Shown piece after piece: positions 52,592 to 64,000 of a DNA stretch of 64,000 bases. The position numbers and the translations under genes are program-made. Source of the DNA: Rostratula benghalensis (lineage: Eukaryota; Chordata; Aves; Charadriiformes; Rostratulidae); contig VXAI01000067.1 of NCBI GenBank assembly GCA_013399305.1, positions 2,742,152-2,806,151 of the forward strand. The letters are read 5' to 3'. Under the pieces are notes generated by a model. The model was given only the letters and a program-made list of their open reading frames with translations. It made no database searches and was not told the origin of the DNA. Each line of letters opens with the position of its first letter. The first letter of the stretch is position 1.

Positions 52592-55500
52592 CCCCTGTCC
52601 TCACTTCCTGCCTCACCCGCCGCCGAGCTACTCGGTTGTCATGGCTACGGAGCGCCGGCCTGCTTAAGGCCTACCGGCAGCGGTGGGCCAAGCTGAGGGG
52701 TGGGGAGCGCGGCCGCCGCTATACCGCCGCCCCGGAGGCGGGCTACTTGCTGTTTATTTGTTCACTCAAATGGCATCTATTCCCCTAACAGGTAGGTTCC
52801 CGCTTCCGCCTCCCTCCCCGTGTAGAAGAGCGGCCACTCACTCACCCGGCTCTGGAGGCCACTCCGCCCGTTCCTTCCAAGGGCCTGTTCCTCCTCGACC
52901 CGCACAGCTACACAGGTGCCTCCGCGCTCGCACCCCGGATCTCCACCGGAACGCCTGCCCACCGCTGCCGGGGTTTATACAGCTATATATATAGGCGCCT
53001 GCTGAGCTGGGATTCAGAAGTGTGAATTGCCCGGTCAGCAGGAGGTTGTGCCACCACCCTCTCCTACCGCCCGGTCAGAGGAGCTGCCAAGGAGGGGAGG
53101 AAGCTGCCTTTGTGTCTTCTACCCTGGGGGAAGCTGCTGCCCCTCACACACCCGCTGGCTGCCCTGTCTGGCAGCGCGGAGCTTGACGCTCACTTCACAC
53201 TGATAACTATTTTGTCTGAAGAAATAATGGAGTCAGCTGGACTGTGCTTACACAACCGCCTTAATCCAGCAAGCATTCGTGTTCCCCTGAAAGGGACAGG
53301 CCTGCACCACCCCTCATTTCAAGGCCTGCCTGAAAAAGCCTGTCGGGGGTCACCAATCTCCCTGTGGCTCTTTCCATGCCCTGAGCCCACTCCATTGCAT
53401 TGCAGGTACACTGCCAATACCCCCACAGAAAAGGGGGGAACAAACTGCTGTGGTGATAGTAATGAAGGCAAAACAAACAAGGTGTTGCTAAAGTAGAAAA
53501 GACCTTGGGCAATCAAGGAAAACACATGTGTTATATAGGCCAGTAGATAGCAAAAAGACACCAGGAGCCTAACTCAGCAAAACTGGGGTACTTCCTTACA
53601 ATGGCAAAGTTGCTCTTACAAAGTGTTGAAAATAAAAGGATGTGTCCTTTGAGTGAACTTGGCTCATTAAAATGTGAAAACCACACCTCCAAACCTTAAG
53701 ATACACTGCTACTAGATGAGACCCTTCATACTGAGAACACATAGGAATTTACAAATGCACTATATATTTAATTTGAAATTATAATACAAGTAGCCAGTAG
53801 GAGTTTATTGTGAAATCATGAGCCAGCAATTATAATATACTAATTAATATTTGTAAAATATAAAAGCTTACAATGTGTGTAAGCCAAGGTGTGCTGGCTT
53901 TGTGGAGTTTCCACCTAGCAGCCGTCTCTGCTCAGGCATGAAGTAAACAAACATCCCCACACTATGTGTAGATTGGTTCCTTGTGCACTTGGTGAAGAAC
54001 GCACATTTGAAACAAGACTAGGGTTCCCTCTTCCACCAGGGGCCCAAGTCTATGCAGACTCAAAGTGCTGTGGTGTGAGTGCCTTCTGACAGCAAAGGGA
54101 ATGGAGAGAGTACTGGTAGAAGGCTGGTACCTGGGCTGGGGCAAGTGCCCAGACAGCTCTGTCTCTCTGGGTTGAGGCCAGAAAAGACGGTCAGAAAAGA
54201 CAGCTGGGATGATAGAGCCCTCTCTTGCTTTAATGTGGTCCTGTAGTTGGGATATAGACAGGCACAGCCACACCTCCAGGCAATACACTGGCAATTCCCT
54301 GCCTCTGTGATTATTGTTTAAAAATGCATCTACCTTACAGACAGAGCCCTGTGGAGGTCCTCACTCCCTAAAACAAGGTGGCAAATACAGACATCTGCTG
54401 CCCTTTCTCTAGGGGAACAGTGCACATGGGTCAGTCAACTCCTCAGCCTTTCTGGTGCACCAGGATTCCTGCAGATGGATGATACATGTAGAATCTGTGT
54501 AGCCACCATCTTCTCACAGCTTCTCACTGCTTCTGAAGCAGCCACTGAAAATATTGCAAAGAATGTAAAATTTCAAACCAACTCAATTCTACACTGTTTA
54601 GCTTATACAAAATGCACCTATTTCCCTCTCTGTTTTATCAGTTGTACATCGTTACACTGGGAGGGTGCTTCACAGAATAAAGGGTCCAGTAAACACCTCT
54701 CATTTCAATCATACCCTGAAATACATGGACAGGTAGGAGGGTATCACATGCAGTGCTTTGATATTACACTCATTAAGTACATGAGTGTTACTTCTGTTGC
54801 TGTGTGACTGCTGTGGATATGTTTGGTAATTACAGATCTCAGATCTCTCTGCCGGATGCAATATAATTGCAAATGAGGCAATCCAGAATTATAAAAGGAG
54901 GAATTTGACTGAGCAATACATAGTGTAGATGTATGTATATGTGAAGTTCAGCATGATTCCACTGAGCATGATTCAGCCACCTGTCAGATCCTCCACTGAT
55001 GGCAGTCATCCTAATGAAAAGTCACATCCTTTAGGCCACTAATTGTTGCTGTAAGACATTGCATATTAGTTTGTAGCTTGTTCTAATATTGGTTTTACCA
55101 TCAAAATAAAATTTGCCTTTCTACTGTTTAACTACAACTGTAGCTATTTAACTGTTACGCTTCACATAGTATTTTTTAATAGTTTTTAAAGTCTTAATTT
55201 TGGTGCTTTTTATTTTTTAAACAGCTCATCAGACACAAACAGGCCCAACTTCCAAGAAAATGCCCTCTCAAATCACTTTTTCCATAGTGCTTTCTTAATT
55301 AATGAACCAAATAGTAAGTGCATAGTTCCCCATTACTTCACAGTTCTTCTCAGGATTTCAAGTTAATGGGAAATGTGGGTGCCAGCCTGGAAACCACTTA
55401 TCATAAATAAAAAGTCCTAAGGGCTATGACAAGAGTAATCCAAGTCTGGACTGCAGAATTCTATTCTACACAGCTGTGCAGGAGATTTCAGGGTCAACTT

Positions 55501-56411
55501 CCCTTCTTGAGTCCAACCATTTCCAGGTGCAGGGAGCACGGGTATGTTGAGATACATGCTTCAGGTCCTGCTTCATTTCAGACAAAGAAGGATGGTTTCC
55601 TTTTTGACCACATAGACATATAACATCTGAAAAAAGCAGAACACAACATTGAAAATTGTTAGAGACATGTAACTATATCGTATTTCATGTATAACATTAA
55701 AAGCAAAATAAACATAAAAAAAAAGGACTTAGTTTGGCTAAAACAGCCTTGGACTCATAACTTTCCTTGCAGTCACCAACTGCACGAATACACAGAGAAA
55801 ATAAGGCACAAGGGGCTTCAACCATGGGAATTTGCTTACACATACTCGGAAATCTTTTGAGAACAATAACAGCACTGCAATGCATTTCTGACCTCGGAAG
55901 CTGACTGTCTAGTTAAAGTATCTGAAAGGCGAATGGCTGCATTACGCATCACACAAAAGCAGGATTAGCTTAGAAACACTGACAGAACTTTAACTGCCCT
56001 CACACTGCCAAGTCTCAACCAACATGTGCTTCTGGGAGCCCGAACAGGGACAAAACCATGTTTCTTAGCAGTTGGTGTCTCATGGTTGGTTAACATTGGT
56101 GCCTAGATAAGTGATAGTCACAGACTTTCACAGGCTCAGGCTGCAACATCCCTGCAAAGTGGCTTTTGCGTATAGAACCTCCAGTGTTGAAAAGGGTTGA
56201 GTTTTAGTGGCAGCCTCTTTCGCAGTGGAAACCTTAGCAGGGCTGCTCTACCTCCTTTTCCTGGAATGCATCAGACCTTCTTCTCTTACGAACACTGCCC
56301 ACATGTGAAACTTGGCTGAAACTGGCCACTGGATTTTTAAAAAGTCCTTACTTGGGGAAGCATGACACAGTGTTGTCACGTAAGCCTTGCTCATATAGAA
56401 ATGAAGTTGTG

Positions 56412-56431
56412 GTTTGTTTGTTTGTTTGTTT
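56412..56431 (+). repeat. (TTTG)n tetranucleotide repeat
   Basis: About five GTTT/TTTG units in the upstream intergenic region. Confidence 0.85.
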
Positions 56432-58781
56432 TTAAATAAAGATAAATATATGGCTGTGTTTTCTTTCAGAACTTCAGCACTTTCGTGTGTTATGCTTTTT
56501 GGACAGTCCCTGCAACCTGGAACAGAATGCATTTTAGGTTATATCCCCAAGTGTCTTTTCAGCTTTAGCTGTCACAGAAGTGATGTCTGATGCAGCAGAT
56601 CAAGATTCCTGTGATTCCTGGAGACAATCACTGCCTGTTAAGTGGTGTGGCACAACTGCTTTTGACATGACTGCCAACTCTCTAGTATAAAGCCACCACA
56701 TGTGGGAGAAGATTATAGCCAAAGGACAAAGACAATCAGAAATAGACCAGAAGATGCAGTATGCAATGAAATCAATTTGAAATGTGCTAAAAAAACCCCA
56801 AACTACAAAGAATCAACTGTAATTTAATTGTCACCAGTAGTAACCACTTTGGAAAGAGCATTAAAGTAGAAATGAGTTATGTGCTTGTAGGAATTTATTA
56901 GTCCATAAGAGTAAAAGAGGCAGCTGCTACTGAAACTGAGAGAATTATAAACCAATATAATTAAAATGTCAATATGTTCTAAGAGTTTAGTTTTAGGCAT
57001 TATAACCATTTTGGTTTTGGTTTTTAATTCATCAATATGTACAGATAAGTGGGTCTAGTTGAAAGGAAGAGAATTAATCATCATTATTTACCAAGATACC
57101 TATAACCACACTAAGCAAGGATAACTTGAGAAAATGGTCTTCTGTATGTATGCTTACCCTTGTGTTACCGCTAATGGCTTCAGCCTCCAACGCACCCAAG
57201 TGTATGTTTTAGTTCCATTCATCTTTTTTTTTTTAACAGCTAGATTTAAGTATTTTAGTAACATCAACCCAAGCTGATTAAAAAATAGAGTTATGGTTGC
57301 AACTTGCTTCAGGATCAAAGAGAGGAAAGTAAGTTCATCTAATCTTTTAGTATTGGGTCCCCAAACACCGACTGTCATACCAGAAAATCTGGCAAGATAG
57401 GCTATACTCGTGTTCTACAGAGTACTGTGTGATGAGAACTCAGTGTACTGAGTGTGTGCTGATACAGTTATATGTAGGAATAGGAAATGGAAACCACCAG
57501 CCCAGAATGTCCAGCATTAGCCCACAACAATATTTGGGCATTTAAATGTCTGATTTTCAAAGGAAAAATCATCACCAGCTCCTGTTGACTCAGCAGAATT
57601 TTTCAATCCACAGCAGTTTTCAAGAACAACCCACCTTTGCACAGGTTCCTAGTTATGGAATTAGACACCTAATTTTAGGTACTTATTTTTGAAATTTTTG
57701 CTGTTTGGGCTTTATTCTCACCTGATTACATCAGCTCTCCCTGGTATAAACACATCAATTAAGTCAATAGAGTTACTTCTGCAGGAAACCTGCCCCATGA
57801 CTGGAAAATCAGGATCTGCAGTAGAGCAGGAACAGCAAGATTTCAGTTTTGTTTCTTAGAAATACAAAAATCATGGCCCTGGTGCTATTTTGAAGAGAGT
57901 AAACAAATGTAACAAGTGTGAATCAACAAGTGCTCTACTGTTAGACTCTGGTGTTTGCTAACTTACAGGGATTTATCTTTTCATACAGAACCTGCCAAAA
58001 ACCTCCATTGCTTAATTTTGCTACTAACTGGCACTTTCAAAGTTAAAATATACAGCTATTATCATGTTATTAGCTCCTAAATTCACTTTTTGAAATTAAT
58101 AAAATTATATCTGGGTTGCTTTTTTCCCCTGTGTGCTCTCAAATTCCTTTATTTTCCAAGCAGTACTTTCTCACCAGAGACGCAGCCAAGGCTAAGTTGA
58201 GAGGGAACTACGAGAACAACACAGTAATTGCACTCCTCTCCAAAGGAAATCTTATCCTCCTCACCAGAAATAATTTCCTGGCCTCAACATGTTGCTACTA
58301 AACCTTGTTTACATACAGGAGATTCGTTTAGTTGGAAGCAACCCGGTCCCTGTCCTCTGCTGCTCCTCAAGTTCCCCTGATCACATGGGATGCCCTGTGC
58401 AACCTTCGCTCTTCTGGCAGCAGCTAAGGGAGCTTTGCACTTTTCAGGGTGGAATATTTTCTCCTGCCACTCTTCCAGACACAGAGGTCTAGCAGCCAGG
58501 CCTGCTTGCCAACAGAAATTAGGCCCTTCCTGTGTTTCCATAATTCACTTTGGAAACAGTAACTTCTATAATTTCTGTTTGGAGCAACTCCTAAGATGAT
58601 ATTTCAAAAATGATTTGTGCTGCTTTAGTAACTGGTCTGTGATGTGCCATTAGATACCAGCTCTGGAAAAGAATAGTGCTGTCATATCTGCAGCAGTGAC
58701 TGGTGGTAATGGCAAAATAGAAGTATGAAGATAAAGACACATGAAGGCTCTGCTTTACAAAAAGTCCAGATAAACGTCAAT

Positions 58782-58801
58782 CTGAGTAGATATCTACTCA
58801 G
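58782..58801. repeat. Perfect 20-bp palindrome
   Basis: CTGAGTAGATATCTACTCAG reads the same on both strands with no spacer. Intergenic, about 6.8 kb upstream of the inferred ATOSA start. Confidence 0.95.
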
Positions 58802-61800
58802 TAAGATCGCAACAGTTAGGTTTCATTGCATCAGCGCTTGACAAATCAGGTGCTAATGCACTGAAAAGTAAACAATGTACTTATGAATAGATTGTTAATT
58901 TCTGAATGAGAGGGAAATTACTCTTTTACATAGAAGATCTTTCTGTGGCTGTCATAGTTGTCCTAGACTGGAAAGAGTTGGGGTTTTGGGTTGGGGTTTT
59001 TTTCCAATATTTTTTCAAGGGGATTGTGCAAGCTCACTGATGAATGCTAACATTACACAATGTTTGCCCAGAACTAAGCTTGATCGAAACATTAATCAGA
59101 AAATATATAGGTTTCCATATTAAAAATGAAATTTTTGTAGCAACAGCAAACCCTGACATTCCCTGAACAGAAGCTAGAGATACGTTTGCCAAGAGAAACA
59201 GCAAGATGTCACCAACATTAGAAGTTTTTGGGAAAAGAGAAGGACAAGAACAGTTTCCAATCTAGGTCATCTCTCACCACTCTATTTACTTCTGTGCAGG
59301 TATATCCAGGAGCTATACCCCAGCTACTGACTGCAGTGGTCGACAAGAATCTAAGCACCCCCATTTACATTATTTCTGTTAATTTTGGTGGTAATTTTCC
59401 ACTTTTTGGAAAGTGAGTGCATGACACTTGGAAGGAGGTGTTTGAAGTTTTGCAATGCTGTTTTCCTATTGCTAATGGCTTGATCTATCTTGCGATAATT
59501 GCCAGCACAGTTCTGCACAAGTAATTGCACCAAATTAATTGCTGGTGTAACTCCATCTGGTAGGAGTTCATGAAGTTCAATTTCTGATGCCTCCGCCAGC
59601 CCTGTTGACTTTCCCTCCCCTACCGCAGCAGCCAGGATGTGGTTTAGCCCTGTACCAATGAGTCAGCAGCACATCCCAGCAGCTTCTCCCGGCTGAGGAG
59701 AAGACCCTCATCTGGACTTTGTATCACAACCACCTTTTGCCAAGTTTTTCCTACATGGCTGTCTGCAGCCTTGCCATCCCATCCAGCCTCTGGACTTGCC
59801 AGTTTCAGGCAGTGCTTATCTTCCCATTAGTGCCCATTTCATTGAAAGGTCTGGCAGTCACAGGTGAAGCAGAGCCAGCGTCCCTCCAAAGGGCCAGCCT
59901 GCTGTCATCTCACCCTGCAGCACTGCTCTGGCACCTCAGAGAAAACTGACACAAGTGAGCATGTTTGCAAAACATTAAAGAATTACTACAGCTGCTGAGC
60001 TTATTGAAATTACAGACAACTTTCCACAGGCACCATAAATGAAAAGGATAATTTGTTTATGTAGAGAAACAATTACCTTGCTGGAACAACAAGCACACCC
60101 TATAGTTCCACGCAGGCTAAATTAATACCACAACTCCTACTAGACTTACCAGAGAGTAGGGCAGGAAAGCAGCACATTGTTAAATGCAAGGCAGTATTTA
60201 ATGTAACCACACGCATGGTTTACAAGAGAAGCTGCATATCATTGACTAAAACAGTCAGTGAGTTGGGGCTTATTAGGTAAATGCCAGAGCTATTGCAAAA
60301 CTGTATGGCCTTATTCTAAAAATTTTAGTTGCATAGTTATTAGCTAGACCCCTTCTAATAAATTCATGGCTATTTAGTGGGATACACCACATGTTAAACA
60401 ATAAAGACTAAATGGAAACAACACTGAAGTGTTGCAAATAGTCATCAGGACAGATTTTTCAATACAGAAATGTGAATATTGTCCAGATCCAGGTCTTGTT
60501 GGCTCCCAGTTTTTTTCTTCTTTTTTTAGATAAAAAGTATTCCCTAAAATTCCACTGATTAGCTGCTGTCCTGTAATTGTATAGTCCAGAGTGAAGAATG
60601 TTACAGCTGACCTCGCTTGCTTGCAGGATTTGTTCTATCAGTTGTGGGCCCAGCTCCACTCTCTCCATATACCAAGCTTTTATTGATAAAGGCCAAGCCT
60701 ATATCTCAGCCCAACTGTGGTGTTTGTAAGCTTTACTGTACCTATAACCAAAACCATTTATCTTTTCAAGAGTCTGACATCCTCTGAAAATGAGGGCATA
60801 ACAACAACTATAGCAAAAAATAAGCATTAAACCAGAAAGGTCTGATTGTACTTCACTGTGTTCAAAAAAAGAAAACACACGTGCCTGGCAAATGTCATCA
60901 ATGGTGAAATCCTTGGCCCATATACAAAGGTCAACTCCCCTTCATACAGAGGGAGCTAGGATTTCAACTTGGGCTATATTTGGTAGTGTTTTCTTTGCTA
61001 CTTTCGCACTAGATCAATTATATTTTTAAGCCTTACAGATCATTTATTCTCATGATGTATAACATTTTTTTGAAGGGGAAGGGAAGCTGACATTTGTTCA
61101 AGGATCTAAAACAAAAGGAATAAAGAACAGTACATTTTTTTTTTTTAATGCAGCATGCTATTAAATTGCTCACCTTTGGATGTCAATTCAAAGTTGAAAA
61201 TGAAAAAGAGGTCTGTACATATTTATAGCAAAGCCAATCTTTACTTAATTAGGCTAGGGTGGTTTTTTTAGCCAGCAATACAGCTAGAACATTGTAGCTG
61301 TATCTGTGCTTATGTTGCTTTTGGCTCCTTCTGAATTTCTGGTTAATTTATTTTACCTTTAAGTTGTTTAACTGAGGTTCTTTCTTTGCACAAAACATAA
61401 GCAGCTTCACTGCCTGGAGAACAGAGCCTGATTGTTCTCCTTCTTGCACTAGTACAAATCAGCAATGATGTTGCCAGTCTATAGAATTACATCAATGTAA
61501 AGCTGATGTCAGGGAGAGGAGAGCACGTTTGTTCACCTGAACAGAAACAGCAAAGAAGCACTGCAGTTTCAGCATCCCATCTGTGTGGGATTTACATACG
61601 TGGATCACATTTCAAAAAAAGGGCCCTGATCACAACCCATCATGCTAAGAGTCATTTCCCTTGCTCTGATTTTAAGGAAAGGGAGAGGTTTTTTTTTCCC
61701 ATTTGCTGTCATTGAGACACTTCTTCCACTGCAATAAAGCTCCAGCAACAAACACATGGCCCATTTAAGGCCATTCCTCAGCTTTGCTTCACCAAGTCAA

Positions 61801-62419
61801 TTCTTCTGCACATTTAATGCTTTCAGATTTCTGCTTTGCAAGTGAAAAGAAGCATCATACCAAGGCCTGCAATCTTTTTTTCCCCTCCTGCTTTAAATAA
61901 ATATATTGCTTGTGAAAGGTACTGCGTCAGGGAGCTGGAAGGAGAATACATTCACAGAACTCCTGGGCTCTGGACTCTCAGGAGGTTGCCATCCACTGCA
62001 GCACCTTCAGGACTGCTCTAACTTACAGCAGGCACCTACTGGACACCCCAGCACAGCATTACCTTGTGAAGACACAAGCTGTGTGAAGTTGCTTTTCTCC
62101 CATTCCCTCCATGGCTCTGGTCACTGTAGTGCTCAGTCTTTGTTGCTGCTTTATTACCAGCCTTTATGCTTAAAAATCTGAAAAGCTGGGTCCTCTTTGC
62201 AATGGTCAGTTGCCCCTGCAGCAACCATCTGTAGCCAGAACCCATCTAGTTAAGAATGGCAGAGAAGAGCCAGGCTTACACAGCCACTGCAGCAGCTCAG
62301 GCACTGAGGGTGCTGCCACAGCCCCCATGACCCTCCCAGCTGCCGCCACCACCACATACCCACCAACTGATACCCAGCTGCTCCTATCCTACTCCTCCTA
62401 TTCTCTGTTCCTAACCCAT

Positions 62420-63095
62420 GCAGTGCTACAGGCTTGGGAAGGGTGGCTGGAAACCTCCTCAGCAGAAAAGCACCTGAGGGTGCTGGCTGAATATGAACCA
62501 GGAGTGTGCCCAGGTGGCCAACAACATCCTGGCCTGTAATAGTGTGGCCAGCAGGACTAGGGCAGTGATTGTCCTGCTGCACTCCGAGTACCGTGTCCAG
62601 TTTTGGACTCACTACAAGAAAGACATTGAGGTGCTGGAGTGTGTCCAGAGAAGGGCAACAAAGCTGGTGAGGGGTCTGGAGCACAAGTTTTATGAGGAGC
62701 AGCTAAGGGAAACAGGGCGTTTAGTCTGGAGAAAAGGAAGCTGAGAGGAGACCTTATTACTCTCTACAACTACCTGAAAGATGGTTATAGCGAGAGGGGT
62801 GTTGGTCTCTTCTCCCACGTAATGGGAGATAGGATAAGAGCAAACAACCTCAAGTTGTGCCAGGGGAGGTTTAAGATGGATATTAGGAAAAATTTCTTCA
62901 CTGAAAAGGTTATCAAACATTGGAACAGGCTGCCCAGAGGAGTGTTGGATTCACCATCCCTAGAGGTATTTAAAAGACAGGTAGACATAATGCTGAGGGA
63001 CATGATGTAATGATGGTTTTTTTGCAGTGTTATGTTGATGATTGGATTTGATGATCTTAAAGGTCCCTTCTGACATAGATGGCTCTATGATTCTA
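62420..63095 (+). mobile_element. CR1 LINE, 5'-truncated, 3' end intact
   Basis: Encodes recognisable CR1 reverse-transcriptase C-terminal segments split over frames: [20 protein letters not shown], then [15 protein letters not shown] and [20 protein letters not shown]. Ends with AAAGGTCCCTTCTGACATAG and GGCTCTATGATTCTA. The 5' edge is approximate. Intergenic, upstream of ATOSA. Confidence 0.92.
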
Positions 63096-63546
63096 TTCCC
63101 ATTTCTTTTCAGCAGATTTTGAGGGCTCACCATGTGTGGTTTTTGCTTGCTCTGCAGGACTTTCTCTTCTGATAAATCTCCTCCAGCTGTGCTATAGGCA
63201 CCCAAAGGCTTTATCTGGCAGCAGCTCCAGGTGGTTCTGTAACACCAGCTCAACGCTTGTATGGCTTTAGCAAGGATTAAGTCTGCACTCATTACACAAG
63301 CCAGATCTACACTAATTGACATACTCTGCCTCTCTAACAACTTTCATCAGAAGTTCCAAGTGGAGCAATTTAGAAATGACAAGCAAATTGATGCTGATCT
63401 TTCCTAAATACTGAAAGTACCATGGGTGCTGATCAGCTCTGTACAGACATACTACCTAGCAAAATCTAAACTATGTTTACAAAATAAAACACTTGAGGTG
63501 CCACAGCATGCAGCAAAGCTCCAGTTTATGTTGAAGAGAAGGTGCC

Positions 63547-63682
63547 CACGGAGGTGGTGGAGTCTCTGTCGCCATTCAAAACACACCTGGACAACCTACT
63601 CTAGGAGGACCTGCTTTGGTAGGGGGGTTGTACTAGGTGATCTTCAGAGGTCCCTTCCAACCCCATCATTCTGTGATTCTGT
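63547..63682 (+). mobile_element. CR1 LINE, short 3'-end fragment
   Basis: About 135 nt: GGAGGTGGTGGAGTCTCTGT, GGTCCCTTCCAACCCCATCA and the terminus TTCTGTGATTCTGT. Same orientation as the copy ending 450 nt before, but a separate insertion, because each has its own 3' terminus. Confidence 0.9.
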
Positions 63683-64000
63683 CTTCAAGGAGGCTGAACC
63701 TCCAGAGAAGATGGCTGCCAGACACAGAACGCTGGCTCCTCTGTGCAGGCAGTGAGAAAGGCAGTATTTACCTACTGAAATCATGGGAGTTAATTATTTA
63801 TTTTTCATGGCACTTAAAGTCTCTGTTGAGTAATGAGGCTGCATTGTGCTACTTACAGCAGGCACACAAGAAGAAATATTATTTCCATAAAGCAGTGGTA
63901 TCCTGGAAAGGCAGGGCAGAAACACATATGTGGACAGAGAAGGGAATTGCAAATGTTTATACTTAATAAAATCACTCATTTTCTATTATTACTTTTTCAT
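63683..64000. other. Right edge: nothing recognised
   Basis: AT-rich sequence after the last CR1 copy, without a supported gene. Confidence 0.6.

Larger units (their letters stand above)
51840..52760. promoter_or_regulatory. ATOSA: CpG-island promoter of ATOSA, possibly bidirectional
   Basis: About 0.9 kb of very high GC with dense CpG directly upstream of the ATG exon. It holds a minus-strand TATAAATAG, an AP-1-like site, a CLEAR/E-box palindrome, a CCAAT box, ETS-like CACTTCCTG and an RFX-like half-palindrome. GC falls sharply beyond 52.8 kb. Promoter identity follows from position and composition. Confidence 0.8.
52761..62419. other. Intergenic region upstream of ATOSA: no gene recognised
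   Basis: Mixed GC next to the island, then AT-rich. The ORFs are short and unrecognised. A donor-like AACAG|GTAGGT on the plus strand (last exon base 52791) could belong to a divergent noncoding transcript. In human the next gene this way is ONECUT1; no exon of it is seen. Function, if any, would be regulatory. Confidence 0.6.

Noticed and set aside
51862..52616. Several 60-126-codon frames in the main CpG island on both strands
   Set aside because: GC-rich, Arg/Gly/Ser/Glu low complexity, with mutually overlapping frames; typical stop-poor island sequence.
52635..52648. RFX X-box GTTGTCATGGCTAC as a ciliary-gene signal
   Set aside because: Both half-sites deviate from the consensus by one base, so I mention it only as part of the promoter and do not call it.
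62493..63010. ORFs with reverse-transcriptase-like segments as host genes
   Set aside because: They are decayed, frame-broken pieces of the CR1 ORF within one LINE insertion.

Overview
The window looks like bird nuclear DNA. It is AT-rich and repeat-poor, with two sharp CpG islands. Its only interspersed repeats that I can recognise are 5'-truncated CR1 LINEs with the usual bird 3' end (a 'ggtcccttc' block followed by a short 'gattctatga'-type terminus). Crocodilians and turtles also carry CR1, so 'bird' is an inference. I cannot name the species.

One protein-coding gene fills most of the window: the minus-strand gene for Atos homolog A (ATOSA, formerly FAM214A). I rebuilt it from twelve coding exons with canonical GT-AG junctions. 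All phases agree, giving 3,270 nt and a 1,089-residue protein that is colinear with the roughly 1,076-residue human protein as I remember it. The start is in a tiny 16-nt coding segment (M-K-S-E-R plus one base) in the right-hand CpG island at about 51.7 kb. A 32-kb first intron follows, then eleven exons between 19.73 and 4.38 kb. One 1.85-kb exon encodes more than half of the protein. The 3' UTR probably ends near 3.28 kb.

Layout from left to right: 1-3.3 kb is downstream flank or alternative 3' UTR. 3.3-4.4 kb is the 3' UTR. 4.4-19.7 kb holds exons 12 to 2 with introns of 0.26 to 5.1 kb. 19.7-51.7 kb is intron 1, which holds a second CpG island at 39.4-39.9 kb and two CR1 copies. 51.7-52.8 kb is the main CpG-island promoter, with a minus-strand TATA box, a CLEAR/E-box palindrome and a CCAAT box. 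52.8-64 kb is upstream intergenic sequence with two more CR1 copies and no recognisable gene. In human the neighbours are ARPP19 (downstream) and ONECUT1 (upstream). Neither is visible here.

The points most worth a second look are (i) a pair of ~65-residue repeats inside ATOSA whose DNA is almost identical in a ~70-nt patch but strongly diverged just beside it, suggesting gene conversion; (ii) the intronic CpG island, a candidate alternative promoter that would give an N-terminally shortened ATOSA; and (iii) the promoter motif cluster. I found no previously undescribed biological system, and no tRNA, rRNA, CRISPR or viral gene.
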